The notes beneath the pieces were generated by a model that was given only the letters and a program-made list of their open reading frames with translations, was not told the origin of the DNA and did not search any database. The translations under genes were made by a program, and so were the position numbers. A stretch of DNA of 64,000 nucleotides from Pontibacter liquoris. GTDB lineage: Bacteria; Bacteroidota; Bacteroidia; Cytophagales; Hymenobacteraceae. The stretch lies in assembly GCF_022758235.1 (NCBI RefSeq), contig NZ_JALEBG010000001.1, positions 1,178,001-1,242,000 of the forward strand, written 5' to 3'. Below are positions 16,729 to 23,834 of the stretch, piece after piece. Every line of letters begins with the position of its first letter. Within the stretch, counting starts at the first letter, position 1.

Positions 16729-17379
16729 ATGAAAAAACTACTCGTCTTGCTGCTGCTGCTGGCCGCCACCGGGGCGCGGGCCCAGGCCTTGGCCGAATGG
16801 TTCCGGCAGGGAAAAACGCAAAGAGCTTATTTACTCGAGCAGCTGGCGGCCCTGCAGCTCTACCAGGGCTATGCCCGCCAGGGGTATGCCCTGGCCGCGG
16901 AGAAACTCGGCGGGATCGGCCAGCGCAAGGAAGCGGAGGCCGGCCTGCACGAAACCTACTTCCGGTCCCTGGAGCGGGTAAACCCGGCGGTGCGGCACGC
17001 GGGGAAAGTGGCCGCGATCGTCTCGCTCCAGGCCCGGCTCATCGCCGTTCTGGACGCCACCTGCCGGCAGCTGCTGGCTTCCTCCATTCTGGAGCCAACA
17101 GAGCAGGCCTACGTCTACCGGGTATGCCGCAGCGTGCTGCGCGACTGCGCAGCCGACATGCAGGCACTCGTGGAAGTGACCACCGACGGGAAGCTGGCGA
17201 TGACGGACGCCGAGCGGCTGCAGCGCCTGGACGCGCTTTACCGGGCCATGCAGGAAAAGTACCTGTTTGCAAAAGGGTTTGGTGCCGAAGCGGGCCTGCT
17301 GGCCGTCGCCCGCCTGCAGGCCGAAAATGACGGACGCGCCAGTCGGCTGCTGCACGGCATAAGGCGGGAGGAGCCATGA
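16729..17379 (+). CDS. exported helical protein of the tra operon, TraI/TerB-like paralogue 1
   Basis: The 216-residue protein has a signal peptide (MKKLLVLLLLLAATGARAQA) and an all-helical mature part with LEQLAALQLYQGYARQGYAL, RVNPAVRHAGKVAAIVSLQA and TDAERLQRLDALYRAMQEK. In databases such proteins are often labelled TerB-family, which I consider a loose match. Its layout parallels the next gene, whose start overlaps its stop. It is probably a periplasmic accessory of the mating channel; no specific role is known to me. Confidence 0.65.
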   Translation: MKKLLVLLLLLAATGARAQALAEWFRQGKTQRAYLLEQLAALQLYQGYARQGYALAAEKLGGIGQRKEAEAGLHETYFRSLERVNPAVRHAGKVAAIVSLQARLIAVLDATCRQLLASSILEPTEQAYVYRVCRSVLRDCAADMQALVEVTTDGKLAMTDAERLQRLDALYRAMQEKYLFAKGFGAEAGLLAVARLQAENDGRASRLLHGIRREEP

Positions 17380-18005
17380 AAAGGCGCCTCACCCTGCTGC
17401 TCTTTGTCCTGATGCTGGCCACCCGCGTTTGGGCCCAGGAACAGGAAATACAACAGCTCCTGCTCAACGTGGAGAAGCTGGCCCGGCTCAAGGAGATCCT
17501 CGGCGAGATGGAAAATGGCTACCAGGTCCTCAGCGCCGGCTACACCAGGGTCCGGGACATCTCGCAGGGCAGTTTCCACCAGCACCAGACCTACCTGGCG
17601 GGGCTGCTGCAGGTGAGCCCCACTGTTAAAAACTACCACAAGGTAGCCCGGATCATCCGCTACCAGGTGCTGCTGGTGCGCGAATACAGGCAGGCTTATA
17701 CCCGGTTCAAGGCGGACGGCAACTTTAGCCCGCAGGAACTTGACTATATGCGCGGGGTATACGAGCGCCTGTTCCGGCAGAGCCTCGATAACCTGGATGC
17801 CCTGACCACGGTGGTCACGGCCACGGCGCTGCGCATGACGGATGATGAGCGCCTGCAGGCCATCGATGCCCTCTTCCGGGAGATGGAGGAGGCCCTGCTC
17901 TTTCTGCGGCACTTCAACAAGAGCACCACGCTGCTGGCCGTGCAGCGGCACCGGGCAAAAAGCGATGTGGCCGCGCTGCGCAGAAGCTACGGAATCAACC
18001 ACTAA
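17376..18005 (+). CDS. exported helical protein of the tra operon, TraI/TerB-like paralogue 2
   Basis: The 209-residue protein has a signal peptide ending WAQEQ and a helical body with LLNVEKLARLKEILGEMENG, YTRVRDISQGSFHQHQTYLA and MTDDERLQAIDALFREMEE. The last phrase closely parallels the MTDAERLQRLDALYRAMQE of the preceding gene. Its ATG lies within the end of that gene (4-bp ATGA overlap at 17376-17379), so the two are probably translated together. The ending, RSYGINH, recalls the RLYGLP end of the TraI-type protein. Confidence 0.65.
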   Translation: MKRRLTLLLFVLMLATRVWAQEQEIQQLLLNVEKLARLKEILGEMENGYQVLSAGYTRVRDISQGSFHQHQTYLAGLLQVSPTVKNYHKVARIIRYQVLLVREYRQAYTRFKADGNFSPQELDYMRGVYERLFRQSLDNLDALTTVVTATALRMTDDERLQAIDALFREMEEALLFLRHFNKSTTLLAVQRHRAKSDVAALRRSYGINH

Positions 18006-18017
18006 ACAAACAAGGAT

Positions 18018-19235
18018 ATGGCAACATGGCAAAAAGCTGCGCTTCTGGCAGTGCTGGCAACAGGATGGCCGGTGCTTTTGCAGGCACAAGGCCTGGCGGG
18101 GGAGACGGGCAGCCTGCACGGGGTGCTGGACCAGCTCTACGGGGAGATGGTGCCCCTGAGCAGCAAGCTCATCGGCGTGAGCCGGGGAATAGCGGGTTTT
18201 GCCGCTACCTGGTATATCGCCCTGCGGGTGTGGCGACACATCGCCCAGGCCGAGCCCATTGACTTTTACCCCTTGTTCCGCCCCTTCGTGCTGGGCTTTG
18301 CCATTGTCATCTTCCCGTCTGTGCTGGACCTGCTCAACGGGGTGCTGCAGCCCACGGTCACTGCCACGGCGCAGATGGTGGGGGATACCGATAAAGCGGT
18401 TGCCCTGCTGCTCGAGCAGAAGGAAGCGGCCATCCGCCACTCGAGTGCCTGGCAGATGTACATCGGCGAGAGCGGGGAGGGGGACCGGGACAGGTGGTAT
18501 AAATACACGCACGACGACCAGGACCCTGTCGGGGAAGGGCTGATGGAGCAGGTGGGCAATGACGTGAAGTTCGCCATGGCGAAGGCTTCCTACAGCTTTC
18601 GCAACTCGGTGAAAGCATGGATGAGTGAAGTGTTGCACCTGCTCTTTGAGGCGGCGGCCCTCTGCATCGATACCATCCGCACCTTTCAGCTGGTGGTGCT
18701 GGCCATCCTGGGGCCCCTGGTCTTCGGCCTGGCGGTCTTCGACGGTTTCCAGCACACGCTGACCGTGTGGGCCGCCCGCTACATCAACGTGTTCCTGTGG
18801 CTGCCGGTAGCCAATATTTTCAGTGCCATCCTGGGCAAGATCCAAGAAAAGATGCTCGCCCTCGACATTGCCCAGGTCGAGGGAGCGGGGGACACGTTCT
18901 TCAGCACGACCGATACGGGGTACCTGATCTTCCTGGTCATGGGCATTGTCGGCTACTTCACGGTCCCCTCCGTGGCCAACTACATCGTGCATGCCAGCGG
19001 GGGCAACACGCTGCTTTACAAGGTCAACAACCTGTTGAGCAGCACCTCGCGCAGCGCCGTGCACACCGTCTCCGGGGGCGCCGGCATGGTAGCCGATGCC
19101 CTGGGGGACACGGCAGGGCGGATGGGCAGCAGCATGAGCAGCAACGCGGCCAGTGCCGGCTATTTCCGGGAGCCGGGGCCCGTGCAAAACACCCCCAGCT
19201 CCCTGCCAGGCAAACTGGCAGGCAACCAGGAGTGA
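18018..19235 (+). CDS. traJ: TraJ-type conjugation protein (polytopic membrane protein)
   Basis: The 405-residue protein has an N-terminal signal-like segment, several membrane segments (about GIAGFAATWYIALRVW, FVLGFAIVIFPSVLDLL, LVVLAILGPLVFGLAVFDG and YLIFLVMGIVGYFTVPSVAN) and a Ser/Gly-rich C-terminal tail. FDGFQHTLTVWAARYINVFL and WLPVANIFSAILGKIQ are typical of TraJ of Bacteroidetes elements, which by topology corresponds to VirB6. It follows the helical protein pair by 12 bp and precedes traK. Confidence 0.88.
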   Translation: MATWQKAALLAVLATGWPVLLQAQGLAGETGSLHGVLDQLYGEMVPLSSKLIGVSRGIAGFAATWYIALRVWRHIAQAEPIDFYPLFRPFVLGFAIVIFPSVLDLLNGVLQPTVTATAQMVGDTDKAVALLLEQKEAAIRHSSAWQMYIGESGEGDRDRWYKYTHDDQDPVGEGLMEQVGNDVKFAMAKASYSFRNSVKAWMSEVLHLLFEAAALCIDTIRTFQLVVLAILGPLVFGLAVFDGFQHTLTVWAARYINVFLWLPVANIFSAILGKIQEKMLALDIAQVEGAGDTFFSTTDTGYLIFLVMGIVGYFTVPSVANYIVHASGGNTLLYKVNNLLSSTSRSAVHTVSGGAGMVADALGDTAGRMGSSMSSNAASAGYFREPGPVQNTPSSLPGKLAGNQE

Positions 19236-19262
19236 GACAGGACCTTTAACAGCTAAAGCACC

Positions 19263-19880
19263 ATGTTCAGACAAATGAAAAACTTAGACACGGCCTTTCA
19301 GCAGGTACGCACCTTTACCCTGGCCGTGGTCACCGCCAGCACCTTGCTCTGCGGCTTTGCACTCTATAAAAGTTATGCGCTGGTCGCCGGCATGCAAAGC
19401 AAGGTGTATATCCTGGCGAACGGCAAAGTCCTGGAAGCCTACGCGGTGGCCGGCAAGGATAACCTCCCCGTGGAGGCCCGGGATCATGTGCGCACATTTC
19501 ACCGGCTTTTCTTTACCCTGGACCCGGATGATGCCGTCATCCAGGCGAACATGGCCCAGGCCCTTTACCTGGCAGATGCATCGGCCAAAAGGGCGTACGA
19601 CAACCTCCGTGAGAGCGGCTATTACACGGGCCTTATCGCCGGGAACATCAGCCAGCGGGTGGCCGTGGACAGCGTGGCAGTGGACGTGCGCCAGGATCCT
19701 TATTTTTTCCGCTGCTATGCCACCCAGCGCCTGGTCCGCGCGACCAGCATCCTTGTCCGGAGCCTGGTCACCGAAGGCTACCTGCGCCGCGTCAGCCGGT
19801 CGGACAACAACCCGCACGGCTTCCTGATTGAACGCTGGGTGACGGTTGAAAACCGGGACCTACAAAACATAAAGCGGTGA
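19263..19880 (+). CDS. traK: TraK-type conjugation protein (VirB8-like)
   Basis: The 205-residue protein opens with MKNLDTAFQQVRTFTLAVV, a single membrane anchor, then a soluble domain with GKVLEAYAVAGKDNLPVEAR, DHVRTFHRLFFTLDPDD and RATSILVRSLVTEGYLRRV. This is the TraK pattern and matches VirB8 in topology: short cytoplasmic start, one membrane segment, periplasmic domain. Its TGA overlaps the GTG start of the next gene, indicating coupled translation. Confidence 0.9.
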   Translation: MFRQMKNLDTAFQQVRTFTLAVVTASTLLCGFALYKSYALVAGMQSKVYILANGKVLEAYAVAGKDNLPVEARDHVRTFHRLFFTLDPDDAVIQANMAQALYLADASAKRAYDNLRESGYYTGLIAGNISQRVAVDSVAVDVRQDPYFFRCYATQRLVRATSILVRSLVTEGYLRRVSRSDNNPHGFLIERWVTVENRDLQNIKR

Positions 19881-20143
19881 GGCTGCCTTTTCGGGAGGGG
19901 CAGCAGGCTGCGCGCCTGCCGCGCCGCGCCCAGCTGGCAGCGCTGGTGCTTTTCTGCCTGCTGGGTGGCGGCTTCAGCAAGCACCTGCTCCTGGCCAGCA
20001 TCGAAGGGGAAACGTCCTTTCCGCGGCCCGGCAGCCTGGCTCGCAGGCCGCGGGCGGGGAAGGGGCGGCAGGCCGCGGGTGATGCCCGCGAGTATTTCTT
20101 TCCCTGGGAGTGCCCGGATAATTCGCAACCTATAAAAAAGTAA
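19877..20143 (+). CDS. small TraL-like protein of the tra operon
   Basis: The 88-residue protein starts at GTG 19877, overlapping the traK stop (GTGA). It has a basic N-terminus, one hydrophobic segment (LAALVLFCLLGGGFSKHLLL) and a Pro/Gly/Arg-rich tail. Position between TraK and TraM and size match TraL-type small membrane proteins; the sequence itself is too short to confirm. It ends 2 bp before the traM start. Confidence 0.55.
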   Translation: MRLPFREGQQAARLPRRAQLAALVLFCLLGGGFSKHLLLASIEGETSFPRPGSLARRPRAGKGRQAAGDAREYFFPWECPDNSQPIKK

Positions 20144-20145
20144 AA

Positions 20146-21414
20146 ATGAAACACGTAGCCCATTCTCCACACTTTCTGAGGCGCCGCCGGTTCCTGCTGG
20201 TGCTGCCGCTGCTGGTCATGCCCTTTCTGACCCTGTTCTTCTGGGCGATGGGCGGTGGCCGGACAAACCCCCAGGCCGCGCCGGCCCCTGCCGGCCTTCG
20301 CCCCGATTTGCCGGACGCCCGCCTGCCCGAAGCAAGGACGCCCGATAAGCTGACGTCCTACAAGCAGGCGCTTGCTGATTCTTCCAGCTTAAAAGCACTG
20401 CTTCGTGAAGGCCCCTTTGAGGACTGGGGAGCCAATGGGGCAGGGGGGAGCTTTCCAACGCCACCCCTGGGCGGGGCATTGGAAACGGCGGATTCCAGCG
20501 AGGCCCGCGTTTACCGGAAACTGGAGCGCCTGCAAGCGGTTCTCGCAGAGGAGCCCTCCCTTTCCCACGTGTCCGGACAAGGTGCCGCCCCTGCCACCCG
20601 CCCGGCCAGGATACCGGCTGGCGGAGGGGAGCTGCGCCACCTTGAGCAGGTGATGCAGGCTGCCGGGCAAACAGGCAGCGGGGATGGGGAATTGCAAGAG
20701 CTAAACGGCATGCTGGAAAAGATACTCGATATCCAGCATCCCCGGCGCGTCGAGGAAAAGATCCGGCAGTCTTCCGAAAGCCGGCAAGGGCAGGTCTATG
20801 CCGTGGCGGCCAGCCGGCCGGGTGCTGCCGTATCCCTGCTGGGGCGCGGCCGGCAGGACGGCGCAGGGGCTGCTCCCGCTCCCGGGGATGCCCCTGCCGC
20901 CAACAGGTTCTACTCCACTGCGGCGGATCGGGGAGACGATCCCCAGCAGAATGCCCTCGCAGCCGTCGTAGAGGAAACGCAGTCGCTGGTTTCGGGGGCT
21001 ACCCTGAAGCTGCGCCTGACCGGCCCGGTAGCTGTTAACGGCACGCTGATCCCACCGGGCACCTTGCTGTATGGGACGGCAACCCTGGCCGGGGAGCGGC
21101 TGCAGGTCACCATCAAAAACATCCGCTACCAGCAGGCCCTTTTCCCGGTTGCCCTGTCAGTCTATGACCTGGATGGCCTGGCAGGCCTTTATATCCCGGG
21201 CACCCTGACCCGGGAAGTTGCCCGGCAGTCTGCGGACCGGGCGGTGCAGGATCTGGGCCTTTCTTCCCTGCATCCTTCCCTGCAGGTGCAGGCAGCCAGT
21301 GCCGGGGTGGAAACGGCCAGGCACCTGCTTGCCCGGCAGGCCAGGCTCATCAAAGCCACCGTCCCGGCTGGCTACCGGGTGTTGTTGCGGGACGAAAAAA
21401 AGCAGAACCGCTAA
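20146..21414 (+). CDS. traM: TraM-type conjugation protein (VirB10-like)
   Basis: The 422-residue protein has a basic N-terminus, a membrane anchor (FLLVLPLLVMPFLTLFFWAM), a long Pro/Ala/Gly-rich linker and a C-terminal domain. That domain contains LKLRLTGPVAVNGTLIPPGT, LLYGTATLAGERLQVTIKNI and PVALSVYDLDGLAGLYIPGT. TraM is the VirB10-like component that spans the envelope and links inner and outer membrane parts of the channel. It lies between the TraL-like gene and traN. Confidence 0.9.
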   Translation: MKHVAHSPHFLRRRRFLLVLPLLVMPFLTLFFWAMGGGRTNPQAAPAPAGLRPDLPDARLPEARTPDKLTSYKQALADSSSLKALLREGPFEDWGANGAGGSFPTPPLGGALETADSSEARVYRKLERLQAVLAEEPSLSHVSGQGAAPATRPARIPAGGGELRHLEQVMQAAGQTGSGDGELQELNGMLEKILDIQHPRRVEEKIRQSSESRQGQVYAVAASRPGAAVSLLGRGRQDGAGAAPAPGDAPAANRFYSTAADRGDDPQQNALAAVVEETQSLVSGATLKLRLTGPVAVNGTLIPPGTLLYGTATLAGERLQVTIKNIRYQQALFPVALSVYDLDGLAGLYIPGTLTREVARQSADRAVQDLGLSSLHPSLQVQAASAGVETARHLLARQARLIKATVPAGYRVLLRDEKKQNR

Positions 21415-21464
21415 GCCCCGCATCTTACCACAAAGCAGATCAACTCACTTTAAAATGCATACAG

Positions 21465-22352
21465 ATGAAAAAGCTAAAATTACTATTGGTCCAGCTGAGC
21501 CTGCTGGTGCTGGGTTACAGCCCGGCCTACGCGCAGCAAAGCGCCGGGCCGGGACCGGCCGTCGGCGTCACACCGTCTTCCCTGGCCGTCTCCCTTTACA
21601 AAACAAGCCACCTGGTCTTTCCCTTCGCGGTGAAAAGCGTGGACAGGGGGAGTGGCGAGATCCTGGTCGAGCAGGATGCGGCCCTGGGAAATGTCCTCCG
21701 GGTAAAAGCCGGTAAGCCGGGTTTCAGGGAGACAAACCTCACCGTCATCACGGCGGATGGCGGGCTGTATTCTTTCCTGGTAACCTATGCTGCAGACCCG
21801 GCCGTGCTCACCCTGCTGTTGCCGGAAGCCACGCCTCCCGGGTCCGTACCGGCCCTTGTGGGTGAGACAGGCTGCAATGAAGCGTCCGCGCAACGGGATG
21901 CCGCGCGCGTGGCAGCAGACAAAACACCCCTTCCCGGGCGCAGGGATAATAAGTTCGGAATGCAGTTAGCGTTGCGCGGCATCTACGTCCGGGGAGAGAC
22001 GATGTACTACCGGCTCAGGCTCCGCAACAACTCTGACATCCCCTACGCGGCAGACGGGCTGCGCTTTCTTATCCGGGATAAACAGCATACCCGGCGCACG
22101 GCCACCCAGGAGCAGGAACTGCAACCCTGCTATGTTTACGGCGGCCCGGCGAGCGTGGCAGCTCAGTCGGAGCGGGACCTGGTCGTTGCCCTGCCCAAGG
22201 TGACACTCCCGGCCACCAAGTACCTGGCTATCCGGCTGATGGAGAAAAACGGCGGCAGGCACCTGCAGCTCAAAGTGCCTTATCACATGCTCCTGCGTGC
22301 AAAGCCGTTTTCCCTTCCCAAAGGGGCGGATGACAGGATTGTTTCATTTTAA
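21465..22352 (+). CDS. traN: TraN-type conjugation protein (DUF4138, VirB9-like)
   Basis: The 295-residue protein has a signal peptide (MKKLKLLLVQLSLLVLGYSP, cleavage after AYAQ). The mature part has SLYKTSHLVFPFAVKSVDRG, GEILVEQDAALGNVLRVKAG and, in the C-terminal half, QLALRGIYVRGETMYYRLRL and RNNSDIPYAADGLRFLIRD. This is DUF4138 (TraN), which by fold and position corresponds to VirB9 of the outer-membrane complex. It follows traM by 50 bp. Confidence 0.9.
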   Translation: MKKLKLLLVQLSLLVLGYSPAYAQQSAGPGPAVGVTPSSLAVSLYKTSHLVFPFAVKSVDRGSGEILVEQDAALGNVLRVKAGKPGFRETNLTVITADGGLYSFLVTYAADPAVLTLLLPEATPPGSVPALVGETGCNEASAQRDAARVAADKTPLPGRRDNKFGMQLALRGIYVRGETMYYRLRLRNNSDIPYAADGLRFLIRDKQHTRRTATQEQELQPCYVYGGPASVAAQSERDLVVALPKVTLPATKYLAIRLMEKNGGRHLQLKVPYHMLLRAKPFSLPKGADDRIVSF

Positions 22353-22363
22353 TAATATGTGCC

Positions 22364-23173
22364 ATGAACGAGAAAAATTTCGAGTATCTGCGGGATCAGC
22401 TAAAATACACCGGCTTCGGTGAGGGGTTGGAAAAGGAGCTGCGGGAAAAGATGGAGCAGAAAACGCCCGAGTTCGAGTTGTTCCATCAGGCCGCCTTTGG
22501 AAAGGACCAGGCGGTTGCTGTCCTGCAGTTCAGGAAGTCTGAGCAGGACATGTACTTCTTCAACCGCTACCTGGTGGCCCTCCGGGGAGAGAAACCCGCT
22601 GATATCCTCGAGCAGACGTTTCATATCAACAAGGGAAACAACATCACCCTGAAGGAGGCCTACAACCTGATGCAGGGCCGGGCGGTCAACAAGGATCTAA
22701 CCAGCAGGGAGGGGCAGGGCTACAACGCCTGGCTGCAGCTGGACTTCAAACAGGCAGACCCTGCCGGTAATTACCAGGTCAAGCAGTACCATGCCAACTA
22801 TGGCTTTGACCTGGAGAAAACGCTCGAGCGGTTTTACATCAAAGAGTTGGAAGACCCGCAGCAAAAAGAACAGTTGATCCATTCCCTGAAAAAGGGAAAC
22901 CAGCAACTGATAACCGCCCTGGAGGAGGGATACGAGGTGAAGCGCTACATTGAGGCCAGCCCCCAGTTCAAGACCATCAACGTCTACAACGAGCAGCGGC
23001 AGCGGGCCATGCGCGAGACCATCCAGCGGCAGGAGCCCACGCCGGGGGAGTCCCTCCAACAACAGGCGGCTGCCCGGCAGGAGCGCCGCAAGGAAAAGCA
23101 GCAGCAGGAGCAGGGAGAGGAACCTGGGCCCGGGAAAAGGACAGTCCGCAAAAGCCGGTCCCTCAAACCCTGA
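22364..23173 (+). CDS. DUF3945-like protein of the conjugative element
   Basis: The 269-residue soluble protein contains ITLKEAYNLMQGRAVNKDL, YNAWLQLDFKQADPAGNYQV, KQYHANYGFDLEKTLERF and a PQFKTINVYNEQRQ segment, which I associate with DUF3945 proteins carried by Bacteroidetes mobile elements. The C-terminal 55 residues are a highly charged Gln/Glu/Arg/Lys tail. Function is unknown; its place after traN suggests a role in DNA processing, transfer or establishment. It starts 11 bp after traN. Confidence 0.72.
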   Translation: MNEKNFEYLRDQLKYTGFGEGLEKELREKMEQKTPEFELFHQAAFGKDQAVAVLQFRKSEQDMYFFNRYLVALRGEKPADILEQTFHINKGNNITLKEAYNLMQGRAVNKDLTSREGQGYNAWLQLDFKQADPAGNYQVKQYHANYGFDLEKTLERFYIKELEDPQQKEQLIHSLKKGNQQLITALEEGYEVKRYIEASPQFKTINVYNEQRQRAMRETIQRQEPTPGESLQQQAAARQERRKEKQQQEQGEEPGPGKRTVRKSRSLKP

Positions 23174-23233
23174 AGCAAAGGGCACGTGCACGGACGGGCC
23201 CCTGCCTGAGAGAACCCATGAAAGGACGAGCTT

Positions 23234-23566
23234 ATGAATGGGAACACACCGGTCAAATTCCCCGAATCTGCTGGGCAGCAAGAGCTGTTAAGCAGGTTCT
23301 TCGGGGCTATTCTGCAGGACCCGCGCATCGGGCCTGCCCACATCGCCTTGTACGCCGCCCTGTACCATTGTTGGCTGGCCGTGGGCGGGAGAGGGGCGGT
23401 TTGCGCTTACAGCCACGAAATGATGCCTGTTGCCAAGCTATCGAGCAGTGCGACCTACCACCGGGTCCTGCGGGAGCTGGACAAGTGGGGTTACCTGCGG
23501 TACGAACCTTCTTACAGCCGCCTGCGGCGCAGCAGGGTGTTGCTGGCCTGGGACGACAGTTCCTGA
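23234..23566 (+). CDS. small winged-helix-like protein
   Basis: The 110-residue protein reads as a compact helix-turn-helix fold: IALYAALYHCWLAVGG, then KLSSSATYHRVLRELDKWGY and LRYEPSYSRLRRSRVLLAW as recognition helix and wing. Similar small proteins accompany Bacteroidetes conjugative elements. It may regulate the element, but its target is unknown. The ATG at 23234 is preceded by an in-frame-unrelated ATG at 23218, which I consider a shadow start. Confidence 0.55.
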   Translation: MNGNTPVKFPESAGQQELLSRFFGAILQDPRIGPAHIALYAALYHCWLAVGGRGAVCAYSHEMMPVAKLSSSATYHRVLRELDKWGYLRYEPSYSRLRRSRVLLAWDDSS

Positions 23567-23669
23567 AGGGGCCAGGGAGCCCGGGAGGAAATTTTCCGGG
23601 GCTAAAGGCGGAACGCAGGTTCCGCCTTTTTTATGAACCAGGATCGAATCATCAGGAAAGCGAGAGAGG

Positions 23670-23834
23670 ATGAAACCACGGGAAAAAGACAGGATAAGCC
23701 CTGAAAAAGCGAAGGAAATGCTGCGGCGCGAGGGCGTGGAAGTCTCCCTGTCGGAGGCGAAAGCAGTTTTGGAATTCTTGCGATTATTTGCTAAAATAGC
23801 TGTAAATCAATATTTAAGGAATGGAAACAGCTGA
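23670..23834 (+). CDS. small conserved protein upstream of the serine recombinase
   Basis: A 54-residue protein runs from ATG 23670 to TGA 23832-23834 and overlaps the recombinase start by 14 bp. It opens with basic residues and reads SPEKAKEMLRREGVEVSLSE, then AKAVLEFLRLFAKIAVNQYL. From memory, a short protein of this form (REG-E-hydrophobic-EAK-VLEFL) regularly precedes serine recombinases in Bacteroidetes. The overlap suggests coupled translation; it may assist or direct the recombinase. Function is not known. Confidence 0.65.
   Translation: MKPREKDRISPEKAKEMLRREGVEVSLSEAKAVLEFLRLFAKIAVNQYLRNGNS

Noticed and set aside
17238-19274. 678-residue open frame antisense to the traI-paralogue and traJ genes
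   Set aside because: It is a shadow of GC-rich codon use on the plus strand, rich in His, Gln, Pro and Gly with no recognisable domain, and lies opposite clearly real tra genes.
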